Assembly (NCBI GenBank): GCA_950097015.1
Contig: CATNEN010000007.1
Span: forward strand, 5,632,001-5,696,000
Direction of reading: 5' to 3'
Source of the DNA: Macrostomum hystrix
Lineage: Eukaryota > Platyhelminthes > Macrostomidae
DNA: 64,000 bases
In this document: in pieces, positions 11,395 through 23,800 of the stretch
Layout: each line of letters starts with the position of its first letter
How positions within the stretch are numbered: the first letter of the stretch is position 1
Position numbers and translations under genes: made by a program
Notes under the pieces: model-generated
What the model was told of the DNA's origin: nothing
Database searches by the model: none
The model's input: the letters and a program-made list of their open reading frames with translations, nothing else

Positions 11395-11770
11395 GCTAGC
11401 AGTTTTCACCACACTGTTTACAACCTGTTAAAAAACTGCACTGTTTAAAAACCTCATTTCAGGCTTGGACCATGCGGTGGACTATGTCATGGACTATGCC
11501 GAATTTTCTGTACTGTTTGAAAAGCCACGTCCACTGCATAGTCCAAGCCTGGAATAATCGAGGATTTTTAAACAGTGCGGTAAATTCAGCATAGTTCACA
11601 GCATAGTGAAAGCCTAAAATGAGGTTCTTTAAACAGTGTGGTAAATTGCGTATAGTCCACTGTATAGTCCACTGCATAGTCCACTGTATAGTCCACTGCA
11701 TAGTCCACCATGCGGTAGACATTAAAATGCGGTAAAGTTAGCAGTTTTTACCGCGTGGTAAAATGTCGCT
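11395..11770. repeat. foldback / nested inverted repeat
   Basis: About 30 bp at 11436-11466 (CACTGTTTAAAAACCTCATT then TCAGGCTT) recur as an imperfect inverse at 11611-11638. Between and beyond them CATAGTCCACTG-type units occur in both orientations, tandem at 11645-11710. The stretch would fold into a long hairpin. It may be a MITE-like foldback element; no transposase is linked to it. Confidence 0.65.
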
Positions 11771-13144
11771 AACATCAATAAACTGATTCTGAATAACATT
11801 GAAAAAGGAATAATTAATTATATTGAAAACAACTACAATCTGTCGACCCAGCACTTATGTACACAGTCGATAACAAAACGTAACGGTCTGATAGATAGAT
11901 GGATAGATCTGATAGATAGATAAATGGATAGATCGATGTAATGGGCGCAGGCAAACGCAATATTGATACGCAATATCTATAAAAACCGCGATTTAAAAAT
12001 GTAAATTTAAATTTAAATTTACATACAGGAAGGGTCACAAATAAATAAATAAACAAAAAATGATTGAAAAAGTCACTAGTACATAAATAAGATTGAATGA
12101 GTTTTTTGCTCTTATCACCAATCAGCCTTGAAAAAATTTTAGCTTGTGATATAAAAAACTTTTTTTATTCTCGTAAATTTTTATATGGTCGAATTACATC
12201 TCACAGTGCAATGTCGATCGATATTTGTTATGTATGTAAAATGCATGTAAATGCATGCATTTACAGTCTAAAAATAGGAAATATTTTGTCCTTGTCTTTG
12301 TCTTTGTCTCTGAGACGAGTGCAACTCCAACTCAGAGTCGATACAGTATCCTGCACTACACTACATTGTCATTTGTGCATACAAATCAATAGTTATTAGG
12401 CCTAATGCATGAAACATAAAGTATAGGCCTATGCTTGCTTGTCTATACTCTTTCTTTAAATAATTATATTCTAAGATTCTCTTATTCTCAAATCTCATTT
12501 TAGCTGTGTAGTTAAATTTCACAAATCAGCAAACCAATTAGAAACTTCACTTGATTCAAATTCTGTTGCAATTGATATATAAAATAAAATTAAGTTTGAA
12601 TTAAAGTAAATTTCAATGTGAAAAAAAACAGTGTTAAGTTAATTAACTTCTTTTTTTCAGGTCCAACATAGCATAGTAGTTTTGTTCTTTATTTTAATTT
12701 ATAAAATGCATCACAAAGACTGTTAACTATGTTAACTGTTAACTATGAGTAAAGGCAACCCAATAGAAAAATAGGATACCTAGCTGTAAAATTTTTTGCA
12801 TTTGGCAGCTGCCAGGTGCAGGTGGTAAACAGTAAACTTTGTGGGCAAGAAAAGCAAATTCAAGCTACAGTATTAAACAATAACTAAATTAAACAAACTA
12901 CTGTGAATAATTCTTATAAAAATGTGTTACACACCTTTGTAACAAAAATGTAACATTTAGTGTTTAACAAAGTTTAAGAGTGAATTTTTTAAAGATGTTA
13001 TTTTACAATTTTTTTATGTGGCAATAATGATAAATTACAAATTTGAACAAAAGAATATTGTTTTATTTGAAGAAAGTCATATTGGCATTAGAAGTGAAAT
13101 TTGTTAAGCAAAAATATATAAGATTATTGTGTTACTGGTGGTAG
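11771..13144. other. AT-rich gene-free stretch
   Basis: Contains GATAGATA-type simple repeats near 11885-11935, GTCTTT repeats near 12290-12312, and T- and A-rich runs. No coding or RNA feature was recognised. Confidence 0.5.
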
Positions 13145-13270
13145 GCCTAACTGGTCGTTTTGGCCATAGGCGTTTCAGCCAAAAGCCGTTTCGGTCTCAA
13201 ACCGCTTTGGCCTCAAACCATTTCAGCCACAAACCAGTTCAGCACCAAACTCACAACATACTTATTTAAA
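13145..13270. repeat. left terminal inverted repeat of MULE-type element
   Basis: Degenerate short units such as GTTTTGGCCATAGGCGTTTC and CAGCCAAAAGCC, ending inward at ACATACTTATT. The inverse complement of the whole block is found at 15490-15612, on the other side of the transposase pseudogene. Confidence 0.7.
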
Positions 13271-13689
13271 GTGGTATTCTTACAGCTAATTTCTAATTCA
13301 TTTAAGAGTTGTTAATTTTTTTTATAGCAACAATGGAAAGCACGAATTTGACTTTTACAATGGCAAATAATTATATTTTTGTATTTGCGCAGTATAAAAG
13401 TAATAAAAGAAGAGGACTTGGTATTTTGTGTATAAATGTAAAAATGTAATGGCCCAGACAGTGACCTATTGAATTTAGTAAATGGATATTCTAATTGGGG
13501 GATATGTTTATCCCCCATAATATATAACCCCCTGGTCCCCCCTAGGTAAGCCACTGGCCCCAGACAACAAAAAATGTTAAAAACGTGAATATTCTGCACC
13601 AATGCGAATAGTTCAGTACTGCCGATGAGCGCATTTCACTTGCCATTAGGAGTATTGCCGATGAGTTTGGCTGCAGAGTCCAAGAAGGC

Positions 13690-14945
13690 ATTTACTGCTG
13701 TGGAATCAGCTGCCGTGCGATTCGGAGTCAAGGGGCAGTTGGCATAAGCTGTAGAATACGGCGTAGCACCAGCTTGTAGTTGCTCTTTCAGCGTTGGCTC
13801 ATCAGGACATACAATAGTGGCAGTTGCTTGGCATTGTCGTTAGAATTTAGGAAGGCTTGAATGGTAAACAGCTGATAAAATGGTTATTTAACAATGTAAA
13901 ATGTTCCATCCATGAACCAGGTTTTTGCAGCAGCAAGATGCCGGATGCCAGCCTCGGAGTACACGATAATGTGTCGTGTACGCCATTTTCAAGGGCGTCG
14001 CTTAGGAGCAAATGCAGAGGCACAGCTGCTTCTTGGACATCAAAGTCCAAATTGACTAGTTCTTCCAGCCGAGCCGCTTGCTGTGCTCTTCGGCCTATCC
14101 GCTCCAAATTTCTTGGGTTGGGCAAGCTTGGAGCTTCAGCTAGCAGCCTGTCAGCTTTTTCAACGAATTCATTATTAACAATGGTACTAGTAGGCTCAAA
14201 TACATTGGCACAACACCTGTCTTTGATTCGGACCTTCATCGACATGACACAGACTGATTCTCCAGGGCTATCATGAATGTGGTCTTTTCCATTGCTAATA
14301 AACACTCCATTTCGTTCCTTAACTGTTACTGGGCAAACCTGACCTGCCTTTGGATTACACTTCGAGCAGTGCCAGTAAGTAATATTTGTCTTGGAATGAC
14401 TCTTAACTACGAAGGCGAATCCATCTGACGAGATCAGCCGCTGTTTCTCATGCTTCATCCCTCGATCAACTTTAATAAAAGTCTCTTGTCTGTTGCCTTG
14501 TATCAGGGCTTGTTCAACGGCATCGTTTGGGTCAGCCATAGCAATATCGTCTTCATCGTCATCTCCGCCGCCATCTTCGTCGCCAGCATCACCACCTTCG
14601 CCATCTTCGCCGCCATCTTTGTTGCCAGCATCGCCACCTTCGCCATCTTCGTCGCCAGCATCACCACCTTCATCGTGAACTGCACTGTCAGCACAAAGTG
14701 AGCAGACCCACAAAAATTCTGCGCCTTTTAGTTGACGATACTCTACCTGGGAAATTCCTGGAATTGTGAAAATGGCAACATTCAGACAACATTTTAATAG
14801 TGTTATCGCAAGAGCTAAAACAGCAGAAAATGAAAGTGAAAAATCTTCTTAAACCTGTATGACACTTTCGGTGTTGCCATTGACCGCATATGTCACAGCT
14901 AATTGCCTGCTGTCGTTGCCTCACCTCAGAAGAACAGAAAATACA
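13690..14945 (-). pseudogene. MULE-type transposase remnant with PHD and FLYWCH zinc fingers
   Basis: On the minus strand from 14945: a PHD-like finger (CIFC, then CDICGQWQHRKC, then after a short intron near 14850-14746 EYRQLKGAEFLWVCSLC), an acidic Gly/Asp/Glu stretch at about 14540-14690 made of repeats, and a FLYWCH-like finger (ITYWHCSKC, HIHD) at about 14280-14440. A MULE-like core start follows (RHLAAAKTWFMDGTFYIVK, then PFYQLFTIQAFL and LPLLYVLMSQR). The core is reached only by a frame change near 13985 and is broken by in-frame stops near 13880 and 13785. Beyond about 13770 similarity fades. Such PHD/FLYWCH/MULE proteins are known in many invertebrate genomes. The call rests on motif order seen by eye. 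Confidence 0.75.
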
Positions 14946-15489
14946 CTAGCCAGACTCAATTGGCATTGTGATGCATCAGTGTTTTCATTGAGAATCCGAA
15001 AATCTATACTTTAAATGTAATTTCATCAGTCGGCTATTGAAGTTGATGTTATTGATTGTTAGCTTGCATGGTGTCCACTTAAATCCAACAGCTACACATT
15101 TGCATACATGCATATATGTCATGCCACCTCTCAGCCCCATAGAAAAATATTTTGCTGTATATCTAATTGTAAAATTAAGCAGTAATTTATGCGCGACGGA
15201 TAGCTAAATGCACAGGCATTAAATTGTTGATTCTCATCGAATGACGAAAGATAACTTACAGATGTACAGCCTTTTAGGCTTCAACTCATTTTAAGGACTG
15301 CTTAAATGTACTGAAAATTGCGGACAGAACTCTTTATGTTCCATTTTCTACTATTTGTAGTCCATGTAGCATTATTATGCTCATCTGTGTTGTAAATATT
15401 GTATAAGTTGAATTCATGCCATAGCATCGTTGTTTAGAAAGTTAACAAAACTGAAAAAGTTCCTTGACAAACAAACAATACAATACAGA

Positions 15490-15612
15490 TGCTTAATAAG
15501 TATGTGGGCCGAAATGGTTTGAGGCCAAAATGGCTTTTGGCCGAAATGGCTATGGCCGAAACGGCTTTTGGCCAAAACGGCTATGGCCAAAACTGCATAT
15601 GGCCGAAACAAC
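15490..15612. repeat. right terminal inverted repeat of MULE-type element
   Basis: Units such as GGCCGAAATGGCTTTTGGCC and GAGGCCAAAATGGC, starting at AATAAGTATGT. The block is the inverse of 13145-13270. It holds about six degenerate sub-repeats. Confidence 0.7.
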
Positions 15613-16627
15613 AGGAATTCTTACTGGTACAAAACCTTTTTGGAGTGAAAAGAAAACTTAAGCTTAAAGTGGGAAATTGGGTCCAGATAAAACATGAAAA
15701 AGAAACATTTACACAATGAAGTAAATTAGTAAATACAAGTAACAATAATACATTTACTAAAGTAATAATAGGTAATACAATAAAATTATACAAACAATCC
15801 AATGTTCCACAGTAAGTTGTTGTAAAGTTAATGTGAAGACCAATTTTGTAAAAGTCTTTAGGATGCAAGGTGTCAATTTTTAGATTTTGATGCAGATTAT
15901 GCAGTGTGTTACAGTACTAACCTTTGAAGTGTAGCATAAGCAGAAAGCTTCTGATTTTATAAGCTGAAAGAGGTCTTAGTTCCTAAAGAGCCAGCTAAAG
16001 TGTAAGTTTGGAAGGTAGATGGATTTAAAGAGGCAAAGATTATAGTGCAAACCTAGGATGGCTATGATGTTTGTTGAAGCATTATTCTACAATGTTGGAC
16101 TTGCTTAAGTATGTTAGTAATGTTAAACTTTAAACCATGGCAACCACAGATCTTCAGGGCTCTTAGAGGTCATTGTTGCTGGCCAAGAGATTAAAAGTGG
16201 TAGCATCAAGAAATTAGTTTTTGAGCTAAAAACAATAAGTAATGATAACTTTTTCAGAAATATGAAAGTAATTTAGCACAAAAAGACCACATACATTCTG
16301 TTGGCTAGCTAGCAAGTAGAGCCCATATTTATTAATCAAAGCATTAAAGAGATAAAAAGAAAATAACAAGAAATTTAAATTTTAGTTATTTAACTTATAA
16401 ACCTAGATAGAGCTTAAACAATGTCTGTGCAAATGGGTAGTATTACATGACCCTATTTGAATAAATATTGAAAACCTCTGGACATGTGATTTAGATTAGA
16501 ATCAAGTGCAAGTCATTTTGTCACATTTTGCCTCAATTCATATGAAAAAACTTGCACATAATCATTTTGTTAATTTTAAATGGTTTGTTTATCGAGTCAT
16601 CTAGCATATGCTTTGCTGTATATATAA
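15613..16627. other. AT-rich gene-free stretch
   Basis: No conserved frame, RNA or clear repeat was seen between the MULE-type element and the GC-rich candidate LTR. Confidence 0.5.
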
Positions 16628-16631
16628 GTAT

Positions 16632-17436
16632 TGTTGTACTCGCGACTTCCCGGAGGGGTGCCCCTAGGAGGGTCAGAGTACGCGGGCCCGTGCTGGCCTA
16701 CGTCAGGGCGCGAGTGTCCGCACGGGACCCTAAGTCTGGGGCGTCAGGACGCACCCAAGTGGCCGGCACACGCGTCGGGACGCTGTGATGTCGATCACCC
16801 TTCAGCGGGGCGTCAGGGCGCACGAGCGGGCGTCTGAGTACAGCGGGCGTACAGTACAGGGTGACCCCTGGCTGGTTACCTGGTCTAGTCCCCCTCCTTA
16901 GTCGGCGTCAGGACACACGGACGGTCCCCACTACAGCCCCCGAAATGAAGGAGACAAGGCAGCGACTTACTTCTGGTTCACTCGCACTCGTGCGTGTAGT
17001 CAACTTCGTGCAGCAGACTTCTGATGGCGGCTGGCAGACCGGGTGGTCGATATTTATTAGTTATTATTTGTGCGTGGGGGACGGGTTAAGGAAACAGTGG
17101 TCAGGCGTTGTAGAGCGTGAACACGCACACGGGGCAGCCACCCGCCCCCGGCCGCGCCTTTATAGGACACGGCTCACCAAGGGCCGGGGCCCCCTCCCCC
17201 GCCCCACCCCCACCCACCACCCCGGCCCAGCTACCCACCGGCCAATCACGGCGCAGCTGGGGCGAGGACCAAAAAGGGCGGCCCAGCCAACCAGCGCGCA
17301 GCCAACACAATGGCGGCTAAGCGGCTTACACCGCTGAGCCTTTAACGCCAAAACAACAATGCCAAAAACAACTGCGAGTGCACTTGTTGCGCGGGGGGCG
17401 AGTGCACTTGAGCAGTGCAAGCGCACGTGCACAACA
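16632..17436. mobile_element. candidate solo LTR (GC-rich, TG...CA ends)
   Basis: An 805-bp block of strongly GC-rich sequence in AT-rich surroundings. It begins TGTTGTACTC and ends GTGCACAACA, so it has the TG...CA termini and short inverted ends of an LTR. It is flanked by a 4-bp direct repeat GTAT (16628-16631 and 17437-17440). An internal TTTATA-type box lies near 17159. No internal retrotransposon genes are present. A 4-bp repeat can arise by chance, so this is a candidate; a GC-rich promoter upstream of Shark is the alternative. Confidence 0.45.
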
Positions 17437-17440
17437 GTAT

Positions 17441-17847
17441 TCTTTAGCAATATGCAGGTGTGCAGTACAAAATTTGCACAGAAATCCTTGGCATACTGCC
17501 TGCTTTGCACACATAATGTCACTTTTCACACTCCCCACAAGTATGCCCGTAGCCATCTGCAAATAGTCAACTTTTTCCTATAGGTTTTGTGAAATGCATA
17601 TTTTCAATTAAAAAAATACAAATAGAATTGAATTATTTATGAAACTAGACATAAACAATTCAGCTTTCTATTTATAAGGTATTTGAATAAATCATTATAT
17701 ATTGGTACATTTCAGAATTGCTGGTCAGGACATACAGTCCAATCGAACAGAACTCTCTGTTTTTATATTCACACTTTCAACTGTGACTAAAACAAACAAT
17801 AGATTAAGAAGTTGGTTACAATTTAAGAATAGTTAGATTTGCCGGCC
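17441..17847 (+). promoter_or_regulatory. Shark upstream region
   Basis: AT-rich sequence directly upstream of the Shark start codon. It probably includes 5' UTR. I see no convincing TATA or initiator, so the assignment rests on position only. Confidence 0.3.
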
Positions 17848-20800
17848 ATGCACCAGCCCCATTCTGGTGGTAGCAGTGCTGGCAGCGGCGGGGGCAGCGG
17901 TGGCAAGCAGCAGCAGTACCAGCTCCAGCAGCAGCAGTCGCGAGGCGACCTGTCGCGCTGGTTCCATGGCGAAGTTGGTCGCGAGGAAACCGAGCGCCGT
18001 TTAAAGGCGCAAGGCGGCCTGGGAACATTCCTGGTGCGATTCTCCCACTCCACTAATAAGTTTGTGCTGTCCGTGCTCTGCGACTCCGCATCTTATCATT
18101 ATCCCATTGATGAGCTGCCCGACGGCTTCTATCAGGTGCGTTTTGGCAACTTTATTTATTTTGATTTATTATGCCTGTTCAACCTGTACAGTTCGCTACT
18201 AAGTACAATCGACTCAAATTGTACCACAGCCTGATGCAAGAATCCAGATTCAAAATCAGTTGCTTTACTTTAAATCCATTTCTTATTCTTACTCATCATA
18301 TACCAAATAGTGTTTCCCACTTATCATAGCTAGTACACCTTGAAAACTGCCTTCTTTACAATACGCTGACGCTGACACAACCCTTATTTACCACGTCCTG
18401 TCATCCGCATTTATACACCACACTCTGACACCAGTCTTCATTTGCCACACTCTGACACCAGTCTTCATTTGCCACACTCTGACACCAGTCTTCATTTGCC
18501 ACACTCTGACACCAGTCTTCATTTGCCACACTCTGACACCAGTCTTCCTTTGCCACACTCTGACACCAGTCTTCCTCTGCCACACCTCATCTTAAGCCTA
18601 TCCTCCCAATGTCCCCACACTCTGACCCTCAGGTGCACGGCACATCTGCCAAATACCTGGGCATCGACCTGCTGGTGTCCGAGTTCCGTCGCACCGACAA
18701 TTCCATTGTTTGCCAGCTTAGCAGGCCAGTGATTGCCCAGCCCCCGCCGCCGGCCATCACGGTGTACGGCGCCACGAACCCCTTGCACCTGGCTGCCAGG
18801 CGGGCAAATATGGCCGAAGTGCGGCGCGTACTGATGCAGCTGCAGGTGAGTGTCGCACTATTTTTCTGTTAATTAACTATATATATTGAATGTGCAGTTT
18901 TTATTGCTGCTTCACGAAAGTATTTAAAAGTTCTTGTGTATTTGGAGTCAAATAGACAAGTAAAAAGGAAGGCAGATTTGGTTCGGTAAAATTATTTTCT
19001 ATCTTTAATCATAGATAAAAGACTCATTATAAGAAAAGTTTCATTCAGACAGGTAAAAGAATCATTGGGAAACTTGTCATTTAAACGAATTCGTCATCAA
19101 CCACCCGACGCCAGGCCGGCGGAGCCTGCGATCCGCTCATGCTCAACGAGAAATCCAGCGACAATGGCGCCACTCCGCTAATCGAGGCCGCCAAAACAGG
19201 CAGCAACGATGTCGTGAAGCTGCTACTCGAAGCCGGAGCTGAGACCGGCTTAAGAGACTGCGCCGGTTTCACAGCTCTGCACCGGGCCGTGCAGAGATCT
19301 TTTGCTCACGTGGCTGAGACTCTGCTCAAATTGGGTCGGGCCAGTCCACAGGTGAGATTGACGGCATTTTAGGACGTGTAATCAACTTCAAAGACGATTT
19401 GATTTTAGGGATAAAAATTAATCACATCCTTGCTATATTTTTAAGTAAAAGTTTTCGCAGGAAGTTTGTGAATCGTCTTAAAGAGAATTATATGATTGAA
19501 AATATTTTTGTTGGGTATTTATTTTTAGTATTACTTTCAGAAGTCATTTTATTCCATTCGGAGTTTTGGGATCATTGTATCTTCTATGGCGACTTTTGGG
19601 ATCATTATTTCTTCCGTGGAAAGTTTTTGGGATCATTATTTTTTTCCATGGAAAGTTTTGGGATCATTGTGTCTTCTGGGGTTAGTTTTGGGATCATTAT
19701 TTTTCCGTGGAAAGTTTTGGGATCATTGTTTCTTCCGTGAGGAGTTTTAGGATCATTGTGTTTTCTGTGGAGAGTTTAGTATCATTGTTTTTTCCGTGGA
19801 GAGTTTAGTATCATTGTGTCTTCTGTGGAGAGTTTAAGATCATTGTGTCTTCTGTGGTGAGTTTTGGGATCATTGTGTCTTCTGTGGAAACTTTTGGGAT
19901 CATTATTTCATCCGTGGAAAGTTTTGGGATCATTATTTTTTTCCATGGAAAGTTTTGGGATCATTGTGTCTTCTGGGGTTAGTTTTGGGATCATTATTTT
20001 TCCGTGGAAAGTTTTGGGATCATTGTTTCTTCCGTGAGGAGTTTTAGGATCATTGTGTTTTCTGTGGAGAGTTTAGTATCATTGTTTTTTTCGTGGAGAG
20101 TTTAGTATCATTGTGTCTTCTGTGGAGAGTTTAAGATCATTGTGTCTTCTGTGGTGAGTTTTGGGGTCATTGTGTCTTCTGTGGTGAGTTTTGGGGTCAT
20201 TGTGTCTTCTGTGGAAACTTTTGGGATCATTATTTCTTCCGTGAAAAGTTTTGGGATCATTGTTTCTTCCGTGAGGAGTTTTAGGATCATTGTGTTTTCT
20301 GTGGAGAGTTTAGGATCATTGTGTCTTCCGTGGAGAGTTTAGGATCATTTTGTCTTCTGTGGAGAGTTTAAGATTATTGTGTCTTCTGTGGTGACTTTTG
20401 GATTATTTTTTCTTCCGGAGTCGAAATTTTGAGATATCGTTACGTGTATAAGAAGTTTTAGAATCATGCATTATTATCCTTTTAAGCGTTGAGAGCATTC
20501 TTTTTTAATTGGGGTTTTGGGAAGAACTTTATACATTTCGGACTGTTGTCATCGCAACGCAAGAAATCCCGCCACTGGTCTCCCGCTTTGATCCCACAAT
20601 CGCCAGGTGCGCTGCCCGTTCTCCGGCAACACGCCACTGCACGAGGCCGCAGTGCTCGGCCATGCCGACTGCGTCAACACCCTGCTGCGCTTCCACGCCG
20701 CCCCGCATCCGCGCAACTGCGATGGCGAGCTGCCCTACGAGCTGGCGCTGAGATTCGGCTTCGCTGAATTAGCCGAAGCCATGGCCAATTACCGCTGCCC

Positions 20801-23800
20801 GTCTCCCCTCACCTGCCTAGTGGATTGGTTTCACTCCGACCTTTCCAAGCAGGACACTGAGGCGGCTTTGAGGCGGCATCGGGATCCGCCAGACGACGGT
20901 ACCTTCCTGCTGCGCCGCTCGTCCGCCGGCGACCGGAAGCTGGTGCTGTGCGTCACCTGCCGCGGCCAGACTCTCAAATACGCCGTTGAGGTTAGCGGCG
21001 GCGCCTACCCGGGTGTGCCGGCCCAGGAGGCCTGGTTCATTAGCGGCGGACCATTGCATCAGAGTCCAGGTGATTAAATATGATCTGAGTAATATTTTTT
21101 TCTGTGACCCAGCGAGGAGGCAATTCCACAGAACTTGCCCAGAATTCATAATCAGCAAATTTATTAAATTAAACTGCTTAGAATACGATCAAGAAGCATA
21201 AGTAGCCAGAGACTCACCAAATTTTGTAGCAGAAGACCGCCGACTTAGTAAGTCAAGTAACCAGAAACCCAAGCAACTTCTATTCGAATCAAGCAAGTCA
21301 GCAAAATTATAATCTAAGGTGACTTCGCACAACAAAGTTGGACTGTCGAAATTCTGGTGCTGATCATAATTTCTTGCTGGCTGCGCCACACAGTTAAGCA
21401 GAGCACATTCGTCTCCAGCACATTTTTTGACTGTGGGTTGCAAAAGCAGCTGATTAACAGCAAGGGATCGCAATGCAGCCACTGCCTTCGTGCACTCTGG
21501 GGCAATCGTTGAAGCCACTCCGACGCCGTTTTCAACATGGTCCCGAGTTAGGCTGCGGATCAACAACTTGTTGGTACCATTCTGCGCAACAAAAGATGCA
21601 ATTGACCGAATTGACTTGAGGCTGAAATGCCAACCAGGCTCATCAGCTGTTCCTTTGCTTCTTCACCAAGTTCTGAGCACTGATTGCGTCTCACTGACGT
21701 GAGTCCATTTGATAGATTGAAAATCTTGTCTACTAGTTCACGAAATCTAGGCTGTGGAGTGCAGAAGCAGATTGAATGACTCCATGAGCGGGGTAGGTTC
21801 TTAGAGCCTGGTCTTAGAACAGGTAAGTTCTGTGAGTCTTAAATGAATGAGCTTCGAGCCTAACTGCCTTAGTTATCGGTTCTAAGTAACAGAATTAAAA
21901 TCCCATTGCCTGACAGCGCACCTGGTTGAGCACCTGATTCGCTTCGCCGATGGCATTCCCTGCCGCTTAAAATGGGCCGTGTCGCCCGAGTCAAAGCTAA
22001 TCGACGTTGAACGCCTGGCGCCACGGGGAGTCGAACGCGCCGAACGAGACATTGTCCGTCTCGATGGCGGCGGCGGCGGCGGTGGTGGCTCCGGCTCTTG
22101 CAGGTCTTCAACAAGACGAAGCGGCGGGAGCGGCGGAGCCCCCTCCGAGTCCAGCGGCGGCTCCGGCGAGCGAGGAGGAGGCGGCGGCGCCAAGTCTAAA
22201 TCCAGCACCGGCGCGCCTGCCGGTGGCTCCTCCGGCGGTAGCGGCGGCGACTTGCCGCTGATCCCGGCCAACCAGGTCATCCTTCTGGCCCGACTGGGCG
22301 AAGGCGAGTTCGGCGAAGTGTTCAGCGGCAGGCTGACCCGCGACTCGGTGACGCAGGTGCGTGTTGCAGGTGGCTTTTTCTCTATGGTAGATAGGGTTAG
22401 GTAGGAGATTTCGGGATAAAAATGGTTATCATTTAGCCGACGAGATTAACAGTAGAAGTTCTACTCGGTGGGGTATTTAAAAAACCCCACATTTTTTTAA
22501 ATCTGTTTCTTCCACAAAATTCAACCAATCGCCACGAAAATCCTGTACATGGGCAGAAATTTTCCATCTGATGAAAAAACTTCCAGCATCACAAAACATC
22601 GGCATCTCCGAGATATTCAACAATTCTCGTCGGGGTGTCTGGTGGCTAAAACCACCAATATGGACATAATGTTTCTGCTCACAAAATGTCATCGTGTAAC
22701 CTTGTCGGCTATCATTATTGACTATTTTTTTTATATTGCTTATTTTTTCACCTTTTTGGATTCGCCATAGAGGGTTATACAGGGAGCTATCGTGAAGTAG
22801 CCAGTCCTCCGTGGTCTTTCCCCAGGGGTAAAAATAGCATGGCCTTTCTAGCTCGTACTGTTAAGGGATCTCACCACTGAGCTGCCATACACGTGAGTCT
22901 TGGCAATAGCAGAATGTCGCGCCCATTGCAGGACGTCGCCGTCAAAGTGCTGGCCTCGGCCCAAACCCGATTAGATTTCGTTAAAGAGGCCGCCGTGATG
23001 GCCAAGCTGGCACATCCCAGCATTGTTCGCGTTCTCGGCCTGTGTGAGAACAAGCGGCTCATGATGCTGCTGGAGCTGTGCCCGCTGGGATCTCTGCTGG
23101 ACTACATCAGGCAGCCGAGCAGGCAAGCTGCCCTAACCGAGTCTCAGGAGCCGCTGTACCGCTGGGCGCTGCAGGTGGCCGAGGGTATGCAGTACCTGGA
23201 GCAGCGCGGCTGTATTCACCGAGATCTGGCAGCCAGGAATGTACTACTGGCTGACGAGGGCCGAGCTAAGATCTCCGATTTCGGCTTGTCCAGGGCTGTC
23301 GGCGCGGATACCGACTATTACAGGTGCGACGGGCTTTTGCACTTTTCATCTGCAGATTTAGGGGAACGTGGCAACGGATCTTGTTTACCTTGGAAACAAA
23401 AAGACTACTCGAGTTGTCGTAGTAACGGAATTTTTACATTCGATGCATTATATCACTTCGAATATCTTTTCGAGTACCCTGAGCACACTCACTCAAGTGT
23501 GTACATCTGCTCTGACTTTCCCATCGTCAGGATTAGCCTGATCTTGTGTGTAAAATTCTCGGGAATCCCCAAGGTGCAGTTAGAGTGTTGCACTGGCTGA
23601 CAATCATAATATCAGGCCAGATGAACACACCTGTGTGTGTGAGCCCAGGGGTCAGCGGACCTCCTGCACTTAGTTTCCTACGGCCGTAGCAGCAGCATTT
23701 ATTTGTTCCGCTTCTCCACAGAGCCACCCAGCGCGGCAAGTGGCCAATCAAATGGTACGCGCCGGAAGCAATCTATTATCGATTATTTAGCTCCGCCTCA

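Larger units (their letters stand above)
13145..15612 (-). mobile_element. Mutator-like (MULE) DNA transposon, decayed
   Basis: A 2.5-kb unit bounded by inverted repeats of about 120 bp (13145-13270 and 15490-15612) with a MULE-type transposase remnant between them on the minus strand. The inverted repeats are themselves arrays of GGCCGAAA/TGGCTTTTGGCC-like units. I could not fix the exact ends or a target-site duplication (about 9 bp is usual for MULEs). The coding part has at least two stops and a frame change, so this copy cannot make its transposase. Confidence 0.65.

Noticed and set aside
13847-14713. A single intact 288-codon gene
   Set aside because: The frame loses the family match near its end; the core continues in another frame with stops, so it is a transposase remnant.
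16861-17560. Pro/Arg-rich open frames of 70-158 codons
   Set aside because: They result from high GC in the candidate LTR; no motif, and frames overlap on both strands.
17839-17847. Shark start three codons earlier at 17839
   Set aside because: That codon is TTG; the first ATG is at 17848 in a good context.
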